The notes under the pieces were generated by a model. The model was given only the letters and a program-made list of their open reading frames with translations, made no database searches and had not been told where the DNA came from. From Woronichinia naegeliana WA131 (GTDB taxonomy: Bacteria; Cyanobacteriota; Cyanobacteriia; Cyanobacteriales; Microcystaceae), in the NCBI GenBank assembly GCA_025370055.1, contig CP073041.1, positions 5,798,272 through 5,862,271 of the forward strand: 64,000 nt of DNA, read 5' to 3'. This document shows, in pieces, positions 41,297 through 49,659 of the stretch. A program made the position numbers and the translations under genes. The first letter of the stretch is position 1, and each line of letters opens with the position of its first letter.

Positions 41297-41416
41297 TTTG
41301 TCTTGGGTAGCACGATATTTGATTTCTAGGTAACATTAACCGCTAGAATCGAAGCTTAAGTCTTACTGATGATTTCAGGGCAAATTTATAGGGACATCAC
41401 CGTTTAATGAATCCTC

Positions 41417-42154
41417 ATGGTCTTCAATCCCTCTCAACAAAAAATTCTTGTCGTGGACGATGACCCAGCCATTCGTCACCTGGTATCACGTTTTTTAAGT
41501 TTTAATCAATATAAGGTTGAAGTTGCAGAGGATGCGAAGACAGCAAGAGTTCTATTTGAACGTTTTCAGCCAGACCTAGTAATTTTAGATGTTAATCTAC
41601 CTGATGATAGCGGCTTTAATCTTTGTCGGGAGATGCGGAAACCTCAGACTATAATTTTAATGCTGACTTGTCTTTCTGGTACTGATTATGTTCTGGAGGG
41701 ATTTGAGCAGGGGGCTGATGAATACCTAACCAAGCCCTTTAATTTAGAAATTCTCAAAGCTAAAATTGGTGCATTATTTAAACGTCAAGTTCCCCTAGAA
41801 AACCCGCCGTCAACGCTTCAAAAAGGGCTAACCTTTGGACGGATGGTCATTGATAATGAACGCTGTGAGGTGACAGTGGCTGGACAATTAATTCCTCTGA
41901 CTCTATTGGAATTTGAATTGTTGTATTTTTTAGCAACGCATCCTGAAAAAGTGTGGGGCCGAGCCGAGCTAATTTCGGCCGTTTGGGGAACTACTGATGA
42001 TGTGAAAGCCGAGCGGAAAGTGGATGTTCACATTGGTCAGATTCGCCGCAAAATTGGGGATCCTGAAGGAGATTGTATTAAAACCATTCGCAGTAAAGGT
42101 TACGTTTTTGAATTACCCAGTTACCTTTCGGAGCCAAAGGGATCGAGCCATTGA
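41417..42154 (+). CDS. OmpR-family response regulator
   Basis: 245 residues. The receiver domain (8-125) has acidic pocket Asp14/Asp15, phospho-acceptor Asp58 in LVILDVNLPDDSG and Lys106 in YLTKPF. The winged-helix DNA-binding domain (~140-235) contains LTLLEFELLYFLATHPEKV and IRSKGYVFELP. No kinase gene is adjacent. It diverges from the decarboxylase gene with a 120-bp gap that could hold both promoters. The sequence has host-type HIP1-region composition. It resembles cyanobacterial Rpa/NblR-type orphan regulators, but which one cannot be told. Confidence 0.9.
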   Translation: MVFNPSQQKILVVDDDPAIRHLVSRFLSFNQYKVEVAEDAKTARVLFERFQPDLVILDVNLPDDSGFNLCREMRKPQTIILMLTCLSGTDYVLEGFEQGADEYLTKPFNLEILKAKIGALFKRQVPLENPPSTLQKGLTFGRMVIDNERCEVTVAGQLIPLTLLEFELLYFLATHPEKVWGRAELISAVWGTTDDVKAERKVDVHIGQIRRKIGDPEGDCIKTIRSKGYVFELPSYLSEPKGSSH

Positions 42155-42381
42155 CGGGCTAGGGCAAAATCTAGACAGGAACGAGCGATCGCAAAACCAA
42201 TGAAACTTTCCATGAGTCCGAGTAAGAGAGAGAATCCTTCATTGAGGGACGATTCCAGTCCCTCTAGAAGACCACGACGGTAGTGATTCGATGGTAGTGG
42301 TGGTCTAAAGAGCATATAGAGCAAAGCTCATGTAGAATATCAACTAATATAAATATTTGTCAAATCTAGCCCCTAAATTAA
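42155..42381. other. Intergenic with dispersed repeat similar to the synthase 3' end
   Basis: Positions 42279-42309 read GGTAGTGATTCGATGGTAGT... and match the complement of 13311-13342 with two differences. No credible gene was seen; a 67-codon antisense frame has no recognisable features. Confidence 0.45.
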
Positions 42382-42522
42382 CTTTTTTATGACTCCCCTT
42401 TTTGCACTCTACCGACCTCAGGTGCGCGCGATCGCGGTGCTAGGCGAATTATTACGGGAGAAAAACGAGAAATTTATTACACTCAAGATCATTACCGCAG
42501 TTTCTATCGCGTAAAACCATGA
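42382..42522 (+). pseudogene. Barnase-type ribonuclease toxin, C-terminal remnant
   Basis: The frame reads SGARDRGARRIITGEK, then IYYTQDHYRSFYRVKP and TGA. This matches the C-terminal strand-loop region of barnase-family RNases (PF00545), including the Arg pair of the active site and the catalytic His in QDHYRSF. An in-frame TAA at 42379-42381 precedes it, and the N-terminal part with the general-base Glu is absent. Its TGA overlaps the ATG of the barstar gene as ATGA (42519-42522), the coupling expected of a toxin-antitoxin operon. Catalytically dead as it stands. Confidence 0.78.
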
Positions 42523-42968
42523 CGACAAACTCTCTACTGGCACTCTTGCAACGCCAATGTCCGCCTAGACTTTATCGGATTGATATCGCGATCGCCCTTG
42601 AAGAAAGCTTAACCCTTTGTGAACAAATGAGATGGCAGGGCTTTGTTGTTGATGGCAAAAATGCAGACAATAAAGAAAATTTTCTCAAAGCTTGGGCGGA
42701 CGGCCTAGATTTTCCTCATTACTTTGGTTATAACTGGGATGCCTTTGAAGATTGTTTATTAGACTTGGGATGGTGCGATCGCAAACCACGACTGGTAATT
42801 TATACTAACCCTGAAAACTTAGCCAATCATGATCCTAAAACTTGGAAAACGGCTCAAGAAATTCTCGAAGTTGCCATTAAGTATTGGCAGTCAAGATTAA
42901 CCCCATTGAGTATTTTATTGGTTACCCAGGATATCAGCTTTCAAGCTATCCCTCTATTGGCATCCTAA
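42519..42968 (+). CDS. Barstar-family RNase inhibitor (antitoxin)
   Basis: 149 residues with the barstar domain in the middle. GFVVDGKNADNKENFLKAWA (41-60) is followed by FPHYFGYNWDAFEDCLLDL (~65-83), where Asp74 and Asp78 correspond to the barstar residues that fill the barnase active site. The protein is longer than classical barstar (~90) owing to N- and C-terminal extensions. It would bind and neutralise the RNase encoded just upstream, of which only the C-terminus remains. It could still protect against incoming barnase-like toxins. Confidence 0.9.
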   Translation: MTTNSLLALLQRQCPPRLYRIDIAIALEESLTLCEQMRWQGFVVDGKNADNKENFLKAWADGLDFPHYFGYNWDAFEDCLLDLGWCDRKPRLVIYTNPENLANHDPKTWKTAQEILEVAIKYWQSRLTPLSILLVTQDISFQAIPLLAS

Positions 42969-43098
42969 TCTCCCTTGCCAGTCTCAGTTTTGTTTCTCAA
43001 AATTGCTCAAAAATTCCAATCTAGTCTGACTGCTTTAAATTTAACCGATATAATATAGCCACAATGTCCGCCCGATCTTCAACGTAAACGAAGCCTCC

Positions 43099-43605
43099 AT
43101 GCTGAATTCCAGTTTACAGTATCCTATTTTTGGCCCCGAAATTCATTGTCCCCATTGCCAGCAGACGATTCCTGCCTTAACGCTGACCGATACCTATCTC
43201 TGTAATCGACATGGTGCGTTTGAGGTCAATCCTGAAACCAAGGATTTAGTGCATCTGCAATCAGGACGACATTGGCGTTTTTGGAAAGGAGAATGGTATC
43301 GGCAACATACTCACCCCGATGGTATCCGCTTTGAAATTCATGAAGCCCTAGATCGACTCTATACCCAAGGCTATCGGGCTACCAAAGTCATTATTGCTAA
43401 TCGCTATCAAAGTTTAGTCAGTGCTTATTTAGAACGCAATACTTCCTGGCGAGGTAATGGAGAAAGTAGTACTCCTCATCTCTATGGTTTACCGGTCGAA
43501 TTCAGTGCGGAAACCCAGGAAGATCGCTGGGAAGTGATTAATTTTGATCTGGAAAAGGAAGCGGGTGTGCCAAAACGTTATCCCTACTTTCGCTTATTTG
43601 AATAA
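43099..43605 (+). CDS. TIGR02652-type conserved cyanobacterial protein
   Basis: 168 residues. The N-terminal zinc-ribbon-like motif CPHCQQTIPALTL with LCNRHGAFEVN (Cys ~17, 20, 35) is followed by a Trp-rich segment (HWRFWKGEWYRQHTHPDG) and RYPYFRLFE at the end. This matches my recollection of the cyanobacterial TIGR02652 family, whose function is unknown. It ends 25 bp before the VOC-family gene on the same strand, so the two may be co-transcribed. Confidence 0.75.
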   Translation: MLNSSLQYPIFGPEIHCPHCQQTIPALTLTDTYLCNRHGAFEVNPETKDLVHLQSGRHWRFWKGEWYRQHTHPDGIRFEIHEALDRLYTQGYRATKVIIANRYQSLVSAYLERNTSWRGNGESSTPHLYGLPVEFSAETQEDRWEVINFDLEKEAGVPKRYPYFRLFE

Positions 43606-43630
43606 TTTTCGCCAAAAATTTTCCTTTCCT

Positions 43631-44074
43631 ATGCACCATGCCTCTATCCGTACTGCTAATATTCATCGTGCGATCGCCTTTTATGAAATGCTAGGCTTTA
43701 CAGTACAGGAACGTTTTACGACCGGATATACCCTGGCCTGTTGGTTAGAAGGATTAGGCGGCAGAATCGAGTTGATCCAAATTCCTGAACCCAAACCGGC
43801 TCCCGATGCCTTTGCCGATGAACATTATGTCGGTTATTATCATCTCTCCTTTGATTTGACCGCGATCGCGCCAAGTTTATCCAGTTGGTTGCAATCTCTC
43901 CAGACAATGCTAGAACAAGTGAGTCAGGATCACCCTGGCCAATCTGACCAACATCCCCCCCTCAAAATTCTCTTAGAACCCTGTCAACAAATGATCGGCG
44001 ATCGCGTTTATGAGGTAATGTTTTTAGCAGATACAGATGGGTTGCCTTTAGAATTTTTGCGAATTTTAAAATAA
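43631..44074 (+). CDS. VOC/glyoxalase-fold protein
   Basis: 147 residues from ATG 43631 (MHHASIRTANIHRAIAFYEML). An earlier in-frame ATG would overlap the upstream gene, so the later start is preferred. The beta-alpha-beta-beta-beta metal-binding fold is indicated by HHASIRTANIHRAIAFYEMLGF in part, GRIELIQIPEP and MFLADTDGLPLEFLRIL, with His and Glu ligands in lactoylglutathione-lyase-like positions. The substrate is not predictable; glyoxalase I itself is possible but less likely. Confidence 0.8.
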   Translation: MHHASIRTANIHRAIAFYEMLGFTVQERFTTGYTLACWLEGLGGRIELIQIPEPKPAPDAFADEHYVGYYHLSFDLTAIAPSLSSWLQSLQTMLEQVSQDHPGQSDQHPPLKILLEPCQQMIGDRVYEVMFLADTDGLPLEFLRILK

Positions 44075-44116
44075 TAATAGGTAATTCCTTGGAAAAATTT
44101 AGAGGAGTGATTTTGT

Positions 44117-44605
44117 ATGACTGATTCCCCCAACGCTGTCACTATCTATACAGATGGTGCTTGTTTAGGCAATCCTGGCCCAGGGGGCTATGGTGTAGTG
44201 TTACTCAATCAGCAGCAGCGTCTGGAACTCTCTGGGGGGTATCGTCTCACCACCAATAATCGTATGGAAATGATGGCGGCGATCGTGGGATTAGAAGCTC
44301 TTGAAAGCAGTAGCTTAGTGACTTTGTATAGTGACTCTCAATATTTAGTGGATGCAGTGACCAAAGGATGGGCCAAACGTTGGCAGGCTAATAATTGGCG
44401 ACGCAATGCGAAGGAAATGGCCAAAAATCCCGATCTCTGGGAAAAAATACTATCCCTTTGTCGAAAACACGAAGTCAAGTTTGTTTGGGTACGAGGTCAT
44501 TCTGGTAATCGAGAAAATGAACGCTGCGATCGCCTGGCTGTGGCGGCGGCCAATAGCAAAAATTTACTCGTCGATGAAGGCTATGTCGGAACACTCCAAA
44601 AATAG
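44117..44605 (+). CDS. rnhA: Ribonuclease HI
   Basis: A 162-residue RNase HI, which degrades RNA in RNA-DNA hybrids (R-loops, primers). The DEDD active site is complete: Asp13 in [12 protein letters not shown], Glu51 in NNRMEMMAA, Asp73 in LYSDSQYLV and Asp138 in ENERCDRLA, with His128 in RGHSGN. The basic handle region [17 protein letters not shown] is present. Normal length. The start follows GAGGAGTGATTTTGT, a good ribosome-binding site. Confidence 0.96.
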   Translation: MTDSPNAVTIYTDGACLGNPGPGGYGVVLLNQQQRLELSGGYRLTTNNRMEMMAAIVGLEALESSSLVTLYSDSQYLVDAVTKGWAKRWQANNWRRNAKEMAKNPDLWEKILSLCRKHEVKFVWVRGHSGNRENERCDRLAVAAANSKNLLVDEGYVGTLQK

Positions 44606-44632
44606 GATAATCGACAGGCGATCGCCGTTTGC

Positions 44633-45874
44633 CTAATTCAGATTAGAAAACCAGAGAAAGAGAGTTTGTATTAATCCCACCATAAATCCTAAAACACCAC
44701 CTAGATTGACGATCGCCTGTAGCTCGCTCTTAACGATACCATTGACTCCAGCCTCTAAATCTGCGGGAGAAGTACTGCTAATGCGGGCAATAATGACCTG
44801 ATCCAGGGATAGAATCGGAATAATTTTTTGGACAAGTTTTTCCAAGTCTTCCTCAACATAGCGTTCTAGAATAAGAGCCAGTTCCTGACTAACCACCGTC
44901 AAAGAATCCGTAAAAGCAGTTGAATTTTGTAACCGATTAACGATGACAATCGCTAAATTATCCCAATCGATTGATTGTCCAAAATCCTGTAAAAATTGAG
45001 TGCCACTTTCTCGAATATACATTCGCACCACATCGCCTGTGGTTTTGCGGAGTTGTCGCACGGTAGAAAGGGGTAAATTCTGTAAGGACAACCGATGCAG
45101 CCAATCTCGTAGTCGGCCGCGAACTTCTAAGGAAAGGAATAATTCCCGGAGACGAGTATTCGCAACTTCTTTTTCTTGTACACAAAACTCCCGTAAGTGA
45201 GTCAGCGCATTTTTTACTCCAAATAAATTAGCCACAACCCAATAAGTGCCAATGGTTTTTTCTCGAAAGCCTTCATCAATAACTTGAATATTGCGATCGC
45301 TGAGAAAATCAATCAGAGCTAATCGGAGAGTATCGGGTGGTAAAACAGTTTCCAATAACCAATCCGCAAATTGACGAGCTTGTAGTTCAGTAAGTTGAAA
45401 CTCTAAAAGAATTTGATCAAAAATTCTATTAATTTGCTCCTCTAAAAAATCCTCTCGCCGTGAAAGGGCCTTCAGTAAACGAGGCAAAGATTCACTAAAG
45501 AGATCTCGTAGAATATTGGCTAAAATCTTAGAGGTTTTTTGATCCTTGTCACTGCGAACCTGTTTCAAAGCCGCCGTTAATAACCAACGTAGAGCCGCTT
45601 CAACCCGTTCTGTTTCTAGTAATTTTTGGGCTAGTTTTTGTAATTCCTCTGGCGTTAATAAAGATCCCATAATGGTATCAGAAACCCGTTTAGCCAGACG
45701 CTCTTGATTGCGGGGAATGAGACCTGGGGTAAAGGGAATCTGGTACGGGCCAATAAAACGAGCTTTGTAGGGACGAAAGAGCATTTGAATGGCAATATCA
45801 TTGGTAAAATAGCCAATCACGGCTCCGGCGATCGGAGGGAGAACGAAGGTCAATAAATTTGATAATTCGATCAT
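44633..45874 (-). CDS. DUF445-family membrane protein
   Basis: 413 residues. The N-terminal membrane segment with [24 protein letters not shown] (in part) and [20 protein letters not shown] is the conserved DUF445/YheB-like signature. The middle is helical. A C-terminal hydrophobic anchor ([17 protein letters not shown]) ends the protein. Function unknown; related proteins are envelope-associated. It lies 88 bp downstream of menG on the same strand. Confidence 0.85.
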   Translation of the reverse strand: MIELSNLLTFVLPPIAGAVIGYFTNDIAIQMLFRPYKARFIGPYQIPFTPGLIPRNQERLAKRVSDTIMGSLLTPEELQKLAQKLLETERVEAALRWLLTAALKQVRSDKDQKTSKILANILRDLFSESLPRLLKALSRREDFLEEQINRIFDQILLEFQLTELQARQFADWLLETVLPPDTLRLALIDFLSDRNIQVIDEGFREKTIGTYWVVANLFGVKNALTHLREFCVQEKEVANTRLRELFLSLEVRGRLRDWLHRLSLQNLPLSTVRQLRKTTGDVVRMYIRESGTQFLQDFGQSIDWDNLAIVIVNRLQNSTAFTDSLTVVSQELALILERYVEEDLEKLVQKIIPILSLDQVIIARISSTSPADLEAGVNGIVKSELQAIVNLGGVLGFMVGLIQTLFLWFSNLN

Positions 45875-45962
45875 GCTTGGCGGCTCAGATCAAAGGTGTT
45901 GATTTGGTATTGGCTTGGCATTTTTAGGGGAATTTCTCTCTGTTTTGCTGAATTAGTAAATT

Positions 45963-46682
45963 TTACTTTTGGGCCACTAAAACCCCCATTAATCCACCGG
46001 CGATCGCATAATGAACAGCTTGGGAGAAACCGGCTTGATAGGCTAATTGGACTTGTTGAGAGCCAGACGGAAAGCGTTCTAGACTGGGATAAATATAAGC
46101 ATACTCTTCGGTTACTTGGAAATAACGAGCCGTTGCCACCACAATATTATCTAAATACCAGGATTGGAATCCCTTTAAACAAGTACTACTCGGATGATTA
46201 AAATCAAGAATAGCAACTTTTTTGCCAACTTTTAGCACCCGTTGCAATTCTGTCAAGGCCGCTGGAATATCAGGAACATTTCGCAGCCCATAGCCCATCG
46301 TAACACAGTCAAATGTCTGATCTGGGAAGGGTAAGTCTAAAGCATTGCCCTGTAGCCATTGGATCGATAAAGGGCGGCTGAGAGCTTGATTGCGTTGGGC
46401 AGCGATCGCCAATTGTTGAGTCGAAAAATCTAAGCCAAAAACTTGCCCTTGGGGGCCGACCCGTTTCCCTAACTGTTGGGTCAAATCGCCGCTACCACAA
46501 CAGACATCCAAAGCTTGATCCCCCGCTTGACAACCACTCCATTTAACCGTCATCGCTTTCCAGATATGATGTTGCCCCAAACTGAGCCAGTGATTCATGG
46601 AGTCATAAACAGGGGCAATGCGATCAAAAATGGCTTGTACATCGGTGATCGTAGTGGTAGTCGTAAAAGACACTTCAGGCAT
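45963..46682 (-). CDS. menG: MenG/UbiE-type quinone C-methyltransferase
   Basis: 239 residues from MPEVSFTTTTTITDVQAIF; five extra upstream codons are possible. In cyanobacteria this SAM-dependent enzyme methylates demethylphylloquinone, the last step to the photosystem I quinone. SAM motif I is ALDVCCGSGDLTQQLG (~57-70), with FDRIAPVYDSMNHWLSLGQH before it and VTMGYGLRNVPD (motif II region), all diagnostic of UbiE/MenG. The C-terminal AIAGGLMGVLVAQK is family-typical. HIP1 sites are present. Confidence 0.92.
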   Translation of the reverse strand: MPEVSFTTTTTITDVQAIFDRIAPVYDSMNHWLSLGQHHIWKAMTVKWSGCQAGDQALDVCCGSGDLTQQLGKRVGPQGQVFGLDFSTQQLAIAAQRNQALSRPLSIQWLQGNALDLPFPDQTFDCVTMGYGLRNVPDIPAALTELQRVLKVGKKVAILDFNHPSSTCLKGFQSWYLDNIVVATARYFQVTEEYAYIYPSLERFPSGSQQVQLAYQAGFSQAVHYAIAGGLMGVLVAQK

Positions 46683-46827
46683 GATGGCAATCAGCATTAA
46701 AATTAAGAGGGGATATTTCCATTATGCGATCGCCGCAAACCAAAATTACTTCTCAACAGTAGTCAATAAACCATCCCTTAACAGATTGGGCTAGGTTGCA
46801 GCTTTCGCAAACAATTGATGACACAAA

Positions 46828-47245
46828 CTAATAAACATAAGTATTTGTACGACGACGGAAGGCAGCTAAATAGCGTCGGATAGCACTATTAAATGCCTCA
46901 ACGTGGTTGGCATGGATATCCTTTTCTTCTGGTTTTTCTGTTGTCTCTGGATGTTCTGGTTTGGGAGTTTCTACTTTCTTTCGTTTACCTTCAGCATCTC
47001 GACGTTTACTACTCTTATTTTTTAGTCTTACCACAAGATCCTTCGGTAATACCTTGGTGGGACGACCTCGCTTTCCAGTCCTTAATACTTCGTGACAAAT
47101 ATTAAATAGCAGTTGACTATATCGTTTTTCTCCATCTGTAAATAACTAGAGAGATTCTGTTTTTCTGGAATAAGGCTTCCTTTTTCTCTTGGCATAAGCC
47201 TACCTCATTCAGGACTTCCATCGAGCGTTTGTTCAATGTTGACAT
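46828..47245 (-). pseudogene. IS1-like transposase remnant with internal deletion
   Basis: The N-terminus (MSTLNKRSMEVLNEVGLCQEK, starting 47245) and a downstream segment (LRTGKRGRPTKVLPKDLVVRLKNK to FRRRTNTYVY) match the transposase at 63054-64000. Most of the middle, including the catalytic core, is deleted around 47150, and frames are disrupted. The remnant points to an old copy of that element between menG and cobS. Confidence 0.75.
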
Positions 47246-47514
47246 TGCTTTCTTTCCCTTATCTTTGATATTATGACAATAATAATAGTATAATAAGAAG
47301 AGAGTGATGTCTAGTCTTTAATTGAGGATAAAAATCTTGCTGTCTCGCACGCAGGATTTGTTCTTCTCGATCAGCTATACTCATCGCTAGAATCCTTTCT
47401 AATCTTTTTTATTCTCTTGTTTTACACCTTTTCATCCCCTTGTTTACCTGCGCGAATAAATAAAGACACTAACGTTCAATTATTTTGGCGATCGCTCTAA
47501 CTTAACTAAGAGTA
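47246..47514. other. Upstream end of IS remnant and cobS leader
   Basis: TTATTATGACAATAATAATAG (about 47268-47290, in part) matches the leader of the element at 62908-63053 in reverse. The remainder up to cobS has a GCGATCGC site at 47488-47495 and no recognised promoter. Confidence 0.4.
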
Positions 47515-48339
47515 ATGCTGAATCATTTTGCCCGATCGGAAGTATTAGGTTCACCCGTGCGCTTTAATCTGCTTAAACGTAGTCAATCCTGGCTGGCTTC
47601 ATTCTTGGGGGCCATTTTGTTCTATACTATTATCCCCTTGCCCCCTTTTTTAACCGTTCAACTAGAACACATTGCTCGCTGGGTTCCCCTCGTGGGAATG
47701 TTGCTGGGTCTAATGTTGGGTTGTCTTGATTGGATCTTGGGCTGGCTCGGATTTCCCCCGTTAGTCCGTAGTGCCTTAGTGATATCTAATTGGGTGGCTC
47801 TGACTGGGGGTCTTCATCTAGATGGGGCCAGTGATACTGCCGATGGCTTGGCCGTTACTGATCCCGAACGTCGTTTAACTGTCATGCAGGATAGTACTAC
47901 CGGCGCATTTGGCGCAATGGCGATCGCCGTAATTCTGTTGCTGAAAACGTTGGCCTTGGCAGAATTAAGAGATTATCGTTGGTTTTGTTTAATCTTGGCG
48001 GCGGGTTGGAGTCGTTGGGGACAAGTGGCCGCGATCGCGTTTTATCCTTATCTGAAACCCACTGGCAAGGGAGCGAGACATCGCCAAAATTTTCAGTTTC
48101 CCCAGGATTTGCTGTTGGGAGTCAGTATTCTTCTTGCTTATTCAGGATTTTTTAGCTATCAACATCCTCAACAAAGTCTAGTAATTCTGGGAATGACTTG
48201 TGGTGCGGCGGCGATCGCTCTTTTAAGTGGTTGGTGGTTTGCCCGTCAGTTGGGAGGTCATACAGGAGACAGTTACGGCGCGATCGTGGAATGGAGTGAA
48301 GCCTTGATTCTTTGTCTGCTCACCTGGGGTTTTCATTAA
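47515..48339 (+). CDS. cobS: Adenosylcobinamide-GDP ribazoletransferase
   Basis: A 274-residue integral membrane enzyme joining adenosylcobinamide-GDP to alpha-ribazole at the end of (pseudo)cobalamin nucleotide-loop assembly. The hallmark LTGGLHLDGASDTADGLA (~97-114) with its Asp-rich site, and the following MQDSTTGAFGAMAIA, identify CobS. Five to six hydrophobic segments follow. Its length is slightly over the usual ~250, so the real start may be ~25 codons in (SQSWLASFLGAILFYT is the first conserved block). HIP1 sites are frequent. Confidence 0.92.
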   Translation: MLNHFARSEVLGSPVRFNLLKRSQSWLASFLGAILFYTIIPLPPFLTVQLEHIARWVPLVGMLLGLMLGCLDWILGWLGFPPLVRSALVISNWVALTGGLHLDGASDTADGLAVTDPERRLTVMQDSTTGAFGAMAIAVILLLKTLALAELRDYRWFCLILAAGWSRWGQVAAIAFYPYLKPTGKGARHRQNFQFPQDLLLGVSILLAYSGFFSYQHPQQSLVILGMTCGAAAIALLSGWWFARQLGGHTGDSYGAIVEWSEALILCLLTWGFH

Positions 48340-48344
48340 GTAAT

Positions 48345-48794
48345 TTAATTAACAGGTCGCAAGCGATCAACCTTGAGCGTAAATTCACCGCCTCCCGTCA
48401 CCCCAAAGGTTCTGACCCGCACAATATAATTGCCTGTTTCTTTCATCCGTGCAAAGAGCAGGGAGTTTGTCCCCCCCTCTGGCCCATCGTCATTGGAACC
48501 TACCGTTGAACCATCACTAGCAATCAGCACAACAACAGTATCAAATTCATCGGACGTTAGATCAATTGCCACCTGATCGCCTTTTTCTAGCTCAACTTGA
48601 TAATCCCTCGCAAAACCGCCCTCTCCCGTCGGAATATCTTGATCGGTTAAGCGATCGCTAATGTCAGTATTGAGACTTAAAGGGATGGGATTATATAAGC
48701 GATTTTCTGCCTGGGAGGGGGAAGAAATTACGAGAGATAAAATAAAAATTAATAAAGCTGTGAAGCGAGAAGAAAATGTATAATTAATAAACAT
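48345..48794 (-). CDS. Secreted PPC-domain-like protein
   Basis: 149 residues with a clear signal peptide (FTALLIFILSLVISSPSQA then ENRLY). The mature part resembles bacterial pre-peptidase C-terminal (PPC) domains: DYQVELEKGDQVAIDLTSDEFDTVVVLI (in part), DGPEGGTNSLLFARMKETGNYIVRVRTFG (in part), TGGGEFTLKV. Such beta-sandwich domains occur on exported proteins, and no catalytic domain is attached here. It converges on cobS with only 5 bp between the two stop codons. Confidence 0.8.
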   Translation of the reverse strand: MFINYTFSSRFTALLIFILSLVISSPSQAENRLYNPIPLSLNTDISDRLTDQDIPTGEGGFARDYQVELEKGDQVAIDLTSDEFDTVVVLIASDGSTVGSNDDGPEGGTNSLLFARMKETGNYIVRVRTFGVTGGGEFTLKVDRLRPVN

Positions 48795-48843
48795 GATATT
48801 TTAAAATTGTTATTTACCCTTTTTTTATTTTGCAAATCTCCTC

Positions 48844-49659
48844 TTAGAGATTGATTCCTAGCAAAAGTTTTTCTGATATGGTAAGGATGCTTTGCAACTG
48901 AATTTTGGAGTGATTATTAAAAACTTCACCATTTAATAATGTCAACAAAATTAACCGAATTCCAGCCATCAACAAATATTCTGAAAAAACTTTAAGAGAT
49001 TCATTTCTTGCGAGAGTTCGCTGGTTAATTTCAATATATTTAGCAACTTCAGGTGAATTACTTTTATTGTAGCGTTCATTTTTTAAGTTTTTTCTTTTTT
49101 GTTTTAAGTCAGGATTGATTTTGCAATTAATTTTGTCAGAAAGTATTTTTTCTAAATATTCGCCGGCTCCTTTTCCTCCTGATACAGCTTCAACAATTAA
49201 GTCTGTGCTTCCATGTTGATTTTTGTTTGCAAAATTTATCCAATCTTGTTTATATCTAGTATTTTCATCTTTTTTGTTGTTAAAATAACAGCAAATTCCT
49301 AAGCAATCTACTAATAACCATGCTTCAAGCTCTTGCCTGATATAAATTAGGATCGCGTTATCAATAGAATTAACAACTTTTGTGATTCTGTTAGCCAAAG
49401 AATTTGGCTCCCCACGACGCTTAAAATTAGATTGAATGCCATCGTAATCAATCAAGAAAATAACTAGATCACTGGTTTGTAAATAGATATTAACTGCTTT
49501 ATCTAGCATTTTTTTTTGTACAGCTTTGTTATAAGCTTCTTTCGATGCTTCTTTTATTTCAATATCACTGCCATAAAATGCAATAATTTTTTCGGCGATA
49601 CAGCGAACCGCTTTACTATCATAATCTGATTCAGGAGTCCAAATACGAATACTATGCAT
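48844..49659 (-). CDS. DUF4276/TOPRIM-like partner of ATPase (putative defence)
   Basis: 271 residues with acidic motif FLIDYDG (Asp71, Asp73) followed by a helix and RQELEAWLLVD (Glu110, Glu112). This D-x-D plus ExEAWLLxD pattern is what I associate with DUF4276/RloB-like TOPRIM-fold proteins, which often accompany AAA ATPases. A basic segment (KQKRKNLKNERYNKS) follows, then a helical C-terminus. It overlaps the ATPase stop codon by 8 bp, so the two are translationally coupled. A nuclease effector in an antiphage pair is a reasonable inference, not shown. Confidence 0.65.
   Translation of the reverse strand: MHSIRIWTPESDYDSKAVRCIAEKIIAFYGSDIEIKEASKEAYNKAVQKKMLDKAVNIYLQTSDLVIFLIDYDGIQSNFKRRGEPNSLANRITKVVNSIDNAILIYIRQELEAWLLVDCLGICCYFNNKKDENTRYKQDWINFANKNQHGSTDLIVEAVSGGKGAGEYLEKILSDKINCKINPDLKQKRKNLKNERYNKSNSPEVAKYIEINQRTLARNESLKVFSEYLLMAGIRLILLTLLNGEVFNNHSKIQLQSILTISEKLLLGINL

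Noticed and set aside
42121-42324. 67-codon minus-strand ORF downstream of the response regulator
   Set aside because: It overlaps the regulator's 3' end and a dispersed repeat, and shows no recognisable domain.
42391-42515. Plus-strand frame MTPLFALYRPQVRAIAVLGELL as a gene
   Set aside because: Another frame of the same DNA gives a clear barnase C-terminus with an ATGA overlap to barstar; this frame is a shadow.
46683-46697. Upstream ATG (MLIAIMPEVSF) for menG
   Set aside because: The second ATG (MPEVSF) better matches the expected start; the difference is only five codons, so this is a preference rather than proof.
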